A DNA stretch of 6,102 nucleotides from Pseudomonadota bacterium (GTDB taxonomy: Bacteria > SZUA-182 > DTGQ01). Positions within the stretch are counted from its first letter, which is position 1, and the number at the start of each line of letters is the position of its first letter. The stretch lies in the NCBI GenBank assembly GCA_030605265.1, contig JAUWIR010000291.1, positions 1-6,102 of the forward strand, given 5' to 3'. Shown piece after piece: positions 1 to 5,111 of this stretch. Below the pieces are notes generated by a model, which was not told where the DNA came from, did not search any database, and saw only the letters and a list, made by a program, of their open reading frames with translations. Made by a program: the position numbers and the translations under genes.

Positions 1-155
1 TAATGGGTTTTTGTGATTTCGCATTAAGGCCGTATTTACACAATTCTATAAGCATACATTTCTCATAAATACTTTCAAAAAAGCCAAATCCCATCTTATT
101 ATAAACACGATATGCATACCCAATAATTTGTTTCTGTCAATTCTCTACATTCCAT
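1..155 (-). pseudogene. GxxExxY-family protein, N-terminal part, frameshifted and cut by the window edge
   Basis: Read leftward, an ATG at 155-153 opens MECRELTE and then runs out of frame to a TAA at 101-99. Skipping one base near 130 restores a frame reading IIGYAYRVYNKMGFGF and then FESIYEKCMLIELCKYGLN, which continues to the window edge through AKSQKPI. This is the characteristic start of GxxExxY proteins (PDDEXK_3-like), with the signature around G-F-F-E-S-I-Y. The downstream frame has its own TGA at 139-137 and no usable start before the internal Met, so the two halves belong together and are split by a one-base insertion. AAGGAGG lies only 2 bases before the ATG, an unusually short spacing. 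GxxExxY proteins are widespread in environmental bacteria and their function is not established. The 3' part lies outside the window. Family assignment is fairly sure; whether it is a true pseudogene or a sequencing error is open. Confidence 0.75.
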
Positions 156-210
156 AACCTCCTTCAGGTTGTGTTAAATCATTTTGATTAACTGGATTTT
201 AAATCATGTT

Positions 211-232
211 TATCCTGTTATCCTGTCAAATC
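211..232. repeat. Dispersed intergenic repeat of the AATCCTGTTAATCCTGTC type
   Basis: Two direct copies of TATCCTGT lie next to each other, followed by CAAATC and a T-run. A second version of the same element lies at 5772-5793 at the other end of the window. Here it sits just upstream of the broken GxxExxY gene. Repeats like this are common between genes in environmental bacterial genomes, but their origin is not settled. Confidence 0.55.
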
Positions 233-333
233 TTTTTTTTCATCAGTGAATCTAAAAGTCTAATTGCACAGGTTGAATTATTGTGGGAAGGAGTGTCTTT
301 AGGTTACATAATCATGGTAATCTAACCTCATTC

Positions 334-375
334 TTCATCCTTCATAATTCATACTTCATACTTCATACTTCATCC
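334..375. repeat. Tandem heptamer array (TTCATAC/TTCATCC), six units
   Basis: Six consecutive 7-base units read TTCATCC, TTCATAA, TTCATAC three times, and TTCATCC, followed by a partial TTC. The two end units are identical variants and the three identical units are inside. The array ends 6 bases from the ATPase stop codon at 384-382, so any transcript of the metal operon runs into its complement (GTATGAA units). It encodes no protein. A seven-base period is not a codon multiple and suggests slippage-driven growth. Confidence 0.8.
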
Positions 376-381
376 TTCTCA

Positions 382-2481
382 TCATACTCCATTTTCGGCC
401 TTGGTGAATAATGGCCTTAGCGCGTTTAATGAGGCGATAATAGCTGAACCATTACTGATAATAGTTGTGCCTACCGGACCTAAAACACCAAATAGGGCAA
501 GAGCTATAGCGCCGGTATTAGGATAGAGATTCAGTTTCCAGTTTTGCCGGATAAGGGCCATAGATTCTCGTGCAATGGCTATCGCCTGAGGAAGTTTTTG
601 AAGATTTCCGGAAAGAAAAGCCACATGGGCGGTTTCAATAGCCACATCCGCTCCGCCTTTAATGGAAATTCCCACATCAGCCTGAACAAGGGCCGGGGTA
701 TCATTTATTCCATCACCAATTACCGCCACCCTATGTCCTTTCTTTTGTAAGGATTTCACTACTTCCGCTTTTTCCTCCGGAAAGGCTTCGGCAATATAGT
801 GAGAGATGCCTAAGGTTTGGGCCACATTTTCAGCAATAGCCGGATGATCGCCTGTCAGCATAACTATGTTTTTAATCCCTTGCCTGCGAAGGGTTTTAAG
901 GACATTTGGGGTTTCCGGTCTGATCGGATCAGTATAAATGAGCAGAGCGATCAGTGTTCCATCAAGGGCAACAAAGAGTGGCGCTGCCGCTCTTCCATTG
1001 ATGTTGAGAATATCTTTATCCGCTTTACCAACAGGAATTTTTTTTTGCTCCATAAAGCGGTGACAGCCCACCAGAACTTCGGCGCCCTTAACAGTAGCCT
1101 CTATGCCAAGACCTATGGTATATTCCGAGGACTCTCTTTCAGGTATGGCAAGCCCTCTATTTTTGGCTGATCGAACAATGGCCTCAGCTACCGGGTGAGT
1201 GAGTCGATTTTCTGCTGCCGCAGCCATGGTAAGAATTTCATCAGGGCTGATTTTCGGATAATAGGAAATAATATCAATTACTTCAGCGTCACCTGTGGTC
1301 AGGGTACCTGTTTTATCAAATACTATGGTGTCCACCTCAGCCAGAGTTTCCAGATATTTCCCCCCTTTAATCAAGATCCCTTGGCGGGCCGCCTTAGCGA
1401 TTGAGCTTAATACTGTGGTGGGGGCGGCGATTCGAATACCTGTCCCATAATCGACAATGAGAAGTGAGACAGTCTTATTTATATTCCCTGTGCCAACAAG
1501 GAAGGCCCCTGCACCAAGGAAACTCCAGGGTACCAGCCTATCAGCAAAAAGCTCGGCATAATTTTGCACCTTGGTCTCTCGCACCGGGGCGTTATTCACC
1601 AGATGAATGATTTTTGCTTTAGTAGTGTCGGCCCCTGTTTTTTTTGCTTTCAGGTAGAGTTTTCCCTCTCTTACGACGGTCCCTGCATAGACATACGACC
1701 CTTTTTCCTTTTCAACCGGCATGGATTCTCCAGTGAGGATCTTTTGGTCCACAGTCGCTTTTCCCATGAGGACAGGGCCATCAACAGGGATAAGCTCCCC
1801 CGGATAAACCACCACTTCATCTTTTGGTTGTATCCGGTCAACTTTAATGAGCATTTTTTTGCCTTTGCGCACTACCCAGGCGGATTGTTCATGACCATCA
1901 AATAATTTTTCTATAGCCTTGTGAGACTGTCTTACAGTGGCGTCTCGGATAAAATTGCCCAAAGAGATAAGCCATACCATCGTGGCTGCCGTCATATATT
2001 GTCCTTGGCCTAAAAGTAAAGTAGTTGCTGAGGCATCAAGGGTATCAACATTAATTTTCCCTTTTTGAAAAAAGGCCTTAAGGGCGCATTGAAAGATAGG
2101 AAGGCTGGCCCCTAAAAGAAACCAGGGAACCAGGGCGGAATCCCAGAATATGCCAGAAGCTACTGCAGCAGTGGAGAGTACTAAGGGAAGTGGAGATGAT
2201 GAATTGCACTCATCCTGTGTCCGATGAGAGAAACTGTTGGATTGCTTCAGCTTGTCGGGGGATAATTTTTGGCAAATAGTCAGAAGTTCATCCCGGGTAA
2301 TTATCTTTGGGTCATAGTGGAGTATTACACAACCACAGAAATCATTCATCCTCACCTTTTGAATTCCCTGCTTATTTTTTAAAACCTCTATCAAGGCTTT
2401 AGAATCTTTTTTCGGATACGGGGCCAGGTATAAACGTAAGCGACCAGTTATTGAATGAGCGATACGATAGTGAAAGGACAT
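382..2481 (-). CDS. P1B-type heavy-metal-translocating ATPase with N-terminal HMA2-like domain and no CPC motif
   Basis: A 699-residue inner-membrane ATPase expected to pump a metal cation at the cost of ATP. The core motifs are intact: LTGES at 249-253 (actuator), DKTGT at 389-393 with the phosphorylated Asp389, a THP version of the P1B HP motif at 428-430, MLTGD at 541-545 and GDGIND at 589-594. Residues 1-75 form an HMA2-like domain without the usual CXXC loop but with Cys49 and Cys51. Membrane segments are expected near 98-135, 148-180, 311-331, 336-358 and 651-688, about eight in all. In the sixth helix, where classic P1B pumps carry CPC, this protein has D344-Y-G-T-G348 with no cysteine; the last helices carry SNGS and LNALRPL. 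The substrate therefore cannot be read from motifs. GGAAG lies 6 bases before the ATG. It is the last gene of a three-gene cluster, 25 bases after the HMA2-like gene. ATPase identity is near certain; the cargo is unknown. Confidence 0.95.
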   Translation of the reverse strand: MSFHYRIAHSITGRLRLYLAPYPKKDSKALIEVLKNKQGIQKVRMNDFCGCVILHYDPKIITRDELLTICQKLSPDKLKQSNSFSHRTQDECNSSSPLPLVLSTAAVASGIFWDSALVPWFLLGASLPIFQCALKAFFQKGKINVDTLDASATTLLLGQGQYMTAATMVWLISLGNFIRDATVRQSHKAIEKLFDGHEQSAWVVRKGKKMLIKVDRIQPKDEVVVYPGELIPVDGPVLMGKATVDQKILTGESMPVEKEKGSYVYAGTVVREGKLYLKAKKTGADTTKAKIIHLVNNAPVRETKVQNYAELFADRLVPWSFLGAGAFLVGTGNINKTVSLLIVDYGTGIRIAAPTTVLSSIAKAARQGILIKGGKYLETLAEVDTIVFDKTGTLTTGDAEVIDIISYYPKISPDEILTMAAAAENRLTHPVAEAIVRSAKNRGLAIPERESSEYTIGLGIEATVKGAEVLVGCHRFMEQKKIPVGKADKDILNINGRAAAPLFVALDGTLIALLIYTDPIRPETPNVLKTLRRQGIKNIVMLTGDHPAIAENVAQTLGISHYIAEAFPEEKAEVVKSLQKKGHRVAVIGDGINDTPALVQADVGISIKGGADVAIETAHVAFLSGNLQKLPQAIAIARESMALIRQNWKLNLYPNTGAIALALFGVLGPVGTTIISNGSAIIASLNALRPLFTKAENGV

Positions 2482-2506
2482 ATTTTACTTCCAGTAAAAT
2501 GAATTT

Positions 2507-2821
2507 TTATTCAGATAATTTATCTAACAATTCCAAACCGGTTTTGACCTTTTCCACATTAATTTTAGGAAAAAGAGTGGTAATCGCCTCAGAAAGAGAA
2601 GCCGGAAATTCTGTAGATTTTAACCTTTGCCGATCATAAACCAATAAAACACTTCCTGTTAATGGATTTGCTTCAACCTGCCTGATGCCGGAGGTAGTGG
2701 AGAGTTTTTTTTCAATAGCAGAGGCTAAAATAGGGTTGTGTTTTAATCCGTCAATTTTGAAGCGAATCCTCCCGGGGAGGGCGTGGACAATCTGTATTCC
2801 CTCAATATTTATTCCAGTTAT
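2507..2821 (-). CDS. HMA2-like small protein, apparent ATA start
   Basis: An open frame of 104 codons that lacks a standard start. It encodes an HMA2-like ferredoxin-fold domain: IVHALPGRIRFKI near residues 11-23, then TSGIRQVEANPLTGSVLLVY near 43-62. It aligns clearly with the N-terminus of the adjacent ATPase (IAHSITGRLRL, then GIQKVRMNDFCGCVILHYD). It has no CXXC metal loop and no cysteine, so it is probably not a classic metallochaperone. An in-frame TAG at 2824-2822 directly precedes an ATA, and the first in-frame ATG, GTG or TTG is a TTG at codon 60, inside the domain. AAGGGGG lies 7 bases before the ATA, just where a start codon should be. The frame is otherwise undamaged, so it is either translated from ATA (or the ATT at codon 6), or it is a recent ATG-to-ATA loss or base error. 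It sits 31 bases after the DUF5132-like gene and 25 before the ATPase. Confidence 0.8.
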   Translation of the reverse strand: MTGINIEGIQIVHALPGRIRFKIDGLKHNPILASAIEKKLSTTSGIRQVEANPLTGSVLLVYDRQRLKSTEFPASLSEAITTLFPKINVEKVKTGLELLDKLSE

Positions 2822-2828
2822 CTAAAAG

Positions 2829-2835
2829 CCCCCTT
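2829..2835 (-). promoter_or_regulatory. Ribosome binding site of the HMA2-like gene (defines the ATA start)
   Basis: On the minus strand AGGAAGGGGG is followed by 7 bases and then ATA at 2821-2819. This is the only strong Shine-Dalgarno-like match near the start of the open frame. It lies in the 12-base loop of a weak 6-bp hairpin, AAAAGC (2847-2842) with GCTTTT (2829-2824), so the site would be exposed rather than hidden. Confidence 0.55.
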
Positions 2836-2852
2836 CCTTTAGCTTTTGGTAA

Positions 2853-3146
2853 TTATTCTGCAGGTTGGGGTTGCGTAGCCGGGGGAATGCCAGGTGTTTC
2901 TTCCTTGCCGGCTTTAGTGCTTTCCGCTTTTACTTCAGCCACCATATCATTAAACTGCTCGCTCATTTCAGCAGTCAATTCCTTCATTTTATTACTAACT
3001 ACCAGGCCTCCTTTGATAGCAGATTTAATGAGGGGCCGTCCCACATTCATCAAAACAGGGAGAATTTTGGGTGCAACCATGGCCACTCCCACTCCAACTA
3101 AAACACCAGGGACCCATCCTTTAAACATATCATCCAATAATGCCAT
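2853..3146 (-). CDS. DUF5132-like small membrane protein with glycine zipper
   Basis: A 97-residue protein. After a short start (MALLDDMFKG) comes one hydrophobic segment, about residues 11-34, with a GxxxGxxxG zipper at Gly10, Gly14 and Gly18. Then follow a basic stretch (GRPLIKSAIKGG, 37-48), a charged amphipathic helix to about 78 (EMSEQFNDMVAEVKAE), and a Pro/Gln/Glu-rich tail. This matches DUF5132-type proteins. The layout resembles mycobacterial PacL proteins (DUF1490), membrane-bound partners of P-type metal ATPases; that comparison is from shape and context, not sequence identity. The tail has no His or Cys metal motif. The frame stays open upstream to an ATG at 3272, but the start at 3146 is preferred: AAGGAGA lies 7 bases before it, the domain begins there, and the extra 42 residues look unlike the family. 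First gene of the cluster with the HMA2-like protein and the ATPase, so a role in assembly, stability or regulation of the pump is inferred. Confidence 0.85.
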   Translation of the reverse strand: MALLDDMFKGWVPGVLVGVGVAMVAPKILPVLMNVGRPLIKSAIKGGLVVSNKMKELTAEMSEQFNDMVAEVKAESTKAGKEETPGIPPATQPQPAE

Positions 3147-3186
3147 AAAAAAATCTCCTTTTCCTTTTAATCTCCTCTTTACCCCA

Positions 3187-3204
3187 CAATATGAGGAGAT
3201 ATTG
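3187..3204 (-). promoter_or_regulatory. Inverted repeat in the leader of the metal operon
   Basis: CAATAT, six bases, ATATTG: perfect 6-bp arms about 40 bases upstream of the DUF5132-like start. As DNA it could be an operator for a dimeric regulator. As RNA it would form a hairpin with CUCCUC in the loop, complementary to GAGGAG at 3177-3172 and to the AGGAG of the true ribosome binding site at 3159-3155. No clear -10/-35 pair was found for this operon, so where the transcript begins is unknown. Both readings are inference. Confidence 0.35.
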
Positions 3205-3345
3205 GTTTTCCCTAAAATTTTAGAACACATTAGATTACATAGTAATATTGTCTTTCGGAATATTTTTTCCATTCTTACTACAGCGCTTGCTTATTCCAAA
3301 ATTAGTTTTTTTATTTTTCACTTTGCCTTTCTCAAAGCGTGGACT

Positions 3346-3381
3346 CATAAAAATTATGGAAGAATACATAAAATTTATGGA
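3346..3381 (+). promoter_or_regulatory. Two tandem near-palindromic sites, 21 bases apart (possible enhancer sites)
   Basis: CATAAAAATTATGGA at 3346-3360 and CATAAAATTTATGGA at 3367-3381 differ at one base out of 15. Each contains a 13-bp palindrome, imperfect in the first and perfect (CATAAA-A-TTTATG) in the second. The repeat distance of 21 bases is two helical turns, so both sites face the same side of the DNA. They lie about 123 and 102 bases upstream of the start predicted from the sigma-54-like element, where activator sites for such promoters usually are. No activator gene is in the window. Confidence 0.5.
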
Positions 3382-3403
3382 CCCCCTTTTTTATTTTGAT
3401 ATT

Positions 3404-3428
3404 TTTACAGAAACTTATTTCCTGTAAA
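3404..3428. promoter_or_regulatory. Inverted repeat TTTACAG-N11-CTGTAAA
   Basis: Perfect 7-bp arms separated by 11 bases, with some further pairing in the spacer (AA with TT). It sits between the tandem sites and the sigma-54-like element, ending 22 bases before the conserved GG. Spacing and symmetry fit binding of a dimeric regulator. As RNA the stem would be weak and has no T-run after it, so a terminator is unlikely. Confidence 0.4.
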
Positions 3429-3449
3429 TATAAAATAATGAAATATTTT

Positions 3450-3465
3450 TGGCAAAAAATATGCT
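3450..3465 (+). promoter_or_regulatory. Sigma-54-like promoter for the 44-codon ORF
   Basis: TGGCAAAAAATATGCT keeps the invariant GG (3451-3452) and GC (3463-3464) with exactly 10 bases between them, as required for a -24/-12 element. Against TGGCACG-N4-TTGCW it has three mismatches. Transcription would start near 3476, leaving a leader of about 62 bases. A TATACT at 3466-3471 could instead be a -10 box, but no good -35 box stands at the right distance. The surrounding AT-richness makes chance matches possible. Confidence 0.45.
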
Positions 3466-3479
3466 TATACTATTAAAAA

Positions 3480-3494
3480 CAAAACACTGTTTTG
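3480..3494. promoter_or_regulatory. Perfect palindrome CAAAACA-C-TGTTTTG
   Basis: Seven-base arms with a single central base, placed about +5 to +19 from the start predicted by the sigma-54-like element. The tiny centre makes it a better DNA operator than an RNA hairpin. This position would suit a repressor that blocks early transcription. No cognate regulator is visible. Confidence 0.4.
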
Positions 3495-3537
3495 AAGAAT
3501 AAAACAATAAGCATTTTTAAGAAAAAGGAGGGGTCTT

Positions 3538-3672
3538 ATGAGGTTTGTTAATATTATGATAAAAATACTCCAGCATGAGAGCAGTAAGTCAAAAAGATTA
3601 AAAAAATTTCCTATTATCAAGAATTCAAAATTGATGAGGTTGGTTAAATCCGCAGATAAGGTGAGGAGTTAA
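3538..3672 (+). CDS. Small basic protein, 44 residues, unknown function
   Basis: An ATG preceded by AAGGAGGGG with 6 bases between AAGGAGG and the start, one of the strongest ribosome binding sites in the window. The product begins MRFVNIMIKILQHESSKSKR, with a short hydrophobic or amphipathic N-terminal stretch (FVNIMIKIL). Lys/Arg-rich sequence follows (KRLKK, then MRLVKSADKVRS), giving a strongly positive charge and no cysteine. No family is recognised. It could be a small membrane-associated or nucleic-acid-binding peptide, or a leader-type peptide. It is the only plus-strand gene in the window, is convergent with sat, and is backed by a candidate sigma-54 promoter and several symmetric sites. 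At this size chance cannot be excluded; the ribosome binding site and the upstream architecture are the main support. Confidence 0.5.
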   Translation: MRFVNIMIKILQHESSKSKRLKKFPIIKNSKLMRLVKSADKVRS

Positions 3673-3729
3673 ATTAAAAAGTTTTTTATGGCTATTCATA
3701 TCTTTAAATTGGTACTGCCACAGATAGAC

Positions 3730-3764
3730 AACAAGAGGCAAGGCCGTTGATCTTGCCTCCTGTT
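3730..3764. terminator. Hairpin between convergent genes, likely bidirectional terminator
   Basis: AACAAGAGGCAAG (3730-3742), a 9-base loop, then CTTGCCTCCTGTT (3752-3764) form a 13-bp stem with one G-U type mismatch and a perfect 8-bp core (GAGGCAAG with CTTGCCTC). It lies between the end of the small plus-strand ORF and the end of sat, where a shared terminator is expected. The T-runs after it are weak in both directions, so it may act as a 3'-end stabiliser or need Rho. Confidence 0.6.
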
Positions 3765-3828
3765 GGTTCTCATAATTAGAAGAAACTTTTGTTTCTGATC
3801 TTAGTAAAAAAATAATCCTTTGTTTTGT

Positions 3829-5085
3829 TTACTTTTTATAGCTGTGTATTAATATTTGAGAAATTTCCGGTCTGATTATTCTTGGATCAGGCACCTGGCC
3901 CTTCTTTAACATTTCTCTCAATACTCTTCCGGAGATGGAAACAGGTTTCCAACCTTTTTGTTGATGCGCATCAACAAGACCAACATGGCCCAACTCTTCA
4001 TAATAGGCCGCAAAACCAACATTTACATTTTCAATGAGGAGCTCGCCATCCAGGTCCTCAAATTTTCTTTGTGCCTCCAATGGGTCCCAGATGTCAGTGC
4101 CGTCATCATAAGGGGCATCCGCGTGTTTTCGGCCAATGATTATATTGGTAAAACCAAAATTTTGTCTATATATTCCATGCATAATGGCTTCTTTTGGTCC
4201 GCCGTAAAACATCTTTATATCAAGCCCAAGGATAATAAATTGATCATTGATGTCATAGCCCTTCTCTTTCCAAAGCGCCAGATCCTTGTCCCCGCCATCG
4301 CCTAAAAGTTTATTATCTGTGAGGCATTTGTAACACTCCATTCTGGTATTTGCGTCAACATCATCGGATTTGGTCTCACCAACTAAAGGATTTAAGACAA
4401 CGCCCGTGAAATGTCCCTGGCGGGTAACTGTCTCCATACCCACAACCATGGCATATTCATGAGCACGATGGAGAGGATTTCTCGTTTGAAAAGCAACAAT
4501 CTTTTCCCATTTTTTCTGTATAAATAATTCACGGGTTTTTTTCGGGGGAAGAATGTATTCACCAAAATGGGGATTAGGCTTTTGAGGCAGCGCCCAGACT
4601 GAGCCGCCGAGTAAAAAATCTCTTGGATCATCATTCATAATTCTGGCGCCAGGATGATCATCTCGCCGGGTACCATAAACCGAATCATTATATCTTTCTT
4701 TGTCAAAAGGGAAAACATCTGATACCGTCAATATCCCAACGATATCTCCGGCCGCTGATTCAATGGCAATATCTTCTCCTTTTTCGATTTTTTGCGCCTG
4801 CTCTTTGGCAACAGGAAAAGATAAAGGGATTGACCAAGCATATTTTTTCCCTTCTCGTACAATTATCTCTTCATCAAGGACCCGGTTGAACTCATCTTCT
4901 CCCATTGGGCCGGTTAAAGGAGATAACCCGCCATCGGCAATTCGATTAAGTGTTGATAGATCTGCATTACTAATTTTATATGTTTGAAGGCCTTTAGCTT
5001 TTTTTAGGGCCTCTTCCCCCTTATCTTCCGGAACAATCCTGTCTACCGGCTCTTTTAATCCTCCATGCACTGGATAACTTCCCAT
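3829..5085 (-). CDS. sat: Sulfate adenylyltransferase (ATP sulfurylase)
   Basis: A 418-residue cytoplasmic enzyme that joins sulfate and ATP to give adenosine 5'-phosphosulfate (APS) and pyrophosphate; the reaction is reversible. It has the single-chain Sat/MET3-type layout: an N-terminal PUA-like domain (about 1-190), then the nucleotidyltransferase domain with QTRNPLHRAHE at 200-210 (the Q-x-R-N-P-x-H-x-x-H signature), NPLVGETKSDDVDANTR at 232-248, GGPKEAIMHG near 295-304, GRKHADAP at 318-325 and SISGRVLREML at 383-393. GRKHADAP stands where many homologues have GRDHAG; I recall this form from sulfate-reducing and related anaerobes. The length is normal and there is no fused kinase domain. 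AAGGAGA stands 5 bases before the ATG. It follows cysC by 26 bases and should be cotranscribed with it. The pairing points to PAPS production; use in dissimilatory metabolism cannot be judged because no aprAB or dsr genes are in the window. Confidence 0.95.
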   Translation of the reverse strand: MGSYPVHGGLKEPVDRIVPEDKGEEALKKAKGLQTYKISNADLSTLNRIADGGLSPLTGPMGEDEFNRVLDEEIIVREGKKYAWSIPLSFPVAKEQAQKIEKGEDIAIESAAGDIVGILTVSDVFPFDKERYNDSVYGTRRDDHPGARIMNDDPRDFLLGGSVWALPQKPNPHFGEYILPPKKTRELFIQKKWEKIVAFQTRNPLHRAHEYAMVVGMETVTRQGHFTGVVLNPLVGETKSDDVDANTRMECYKCLTDNKLLGDGGDKDLALWKEKGYDINDQFIILGLDIKMFYGGPKEAIMHGIYRQNFGFTNIIIGRKHADAPYDDGTDIWDPLEAQRKFEDLDGELLIENVNVGFAAYYEELGHVGLVDAHQQKGWKPVSISGRVLREMLKKGQVPDPRIIRPEISQILIHSYKK

Positions 5086-5111
5086 TATTTTCTCCTTCAG
5101 GTGATGGTAGT

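Larger units (their letters stand above)
3147..3537. other. Regulatory intergenic region between divergent transcripts
   Basis: This 391-base AT-rich stretch separates the minus-strand metal operon from the plus-strand 44-codon ORF. No convincing gene lies in it; a 42-codon extension of the DUF5132-like frame and a long plus-strand frame crossing it are treated as spurious. It holds, in order: the inverted repeat at 3187-3204, tandem near-palindromes at 3346-3381, an inverted repeat at 3404-3428, the sigma-54-like element at 3450-3465 and a palindrome at 3480-3494. The sites could serve either direction, but their spacing fits the plus-strand gene best. Confidence 0.6.

Noticed and set aside
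301..328. AGGTTA/TAACCT inverted repeat as the terminator of the ATPase operon
   Set aside because: Only 6-bp arms with a 16-base loop and no T-run in the direction of transcription.
3147..3272. N-terminal extension of the DUF5132-like protein to an ATG at 3272
   Set aside because: The start at 3146 has a well-spaced AAGGAGA and fits the family; the extra 42 residues are low in family character and overlap the leader repeat.
2887..3399. 170-codon plus-strand frame opposite the DUF5132-like gene
   Set aside because: It is antisense to a supported gene, has no ribosome binding site and shows no family resemblance.
3688..3750. 20-residue plus-strand frame after the small ORF
   Set aside because: No ribosome binding site, and its end lies in the hairpin stem-loop.
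3781..3796. AGAAAC-TTTT-GTTTCT hairpin as the sat terminator
   Set aside because: Short AT-rich stem without a following T-run; the 13-bp hairpin at 3730-3764 is a much better candidate.
4392..4634. 80-codon minus-strand frame inside sat
   Set aside because: It is an alternative frame fully within an intact, well-recognised gene.
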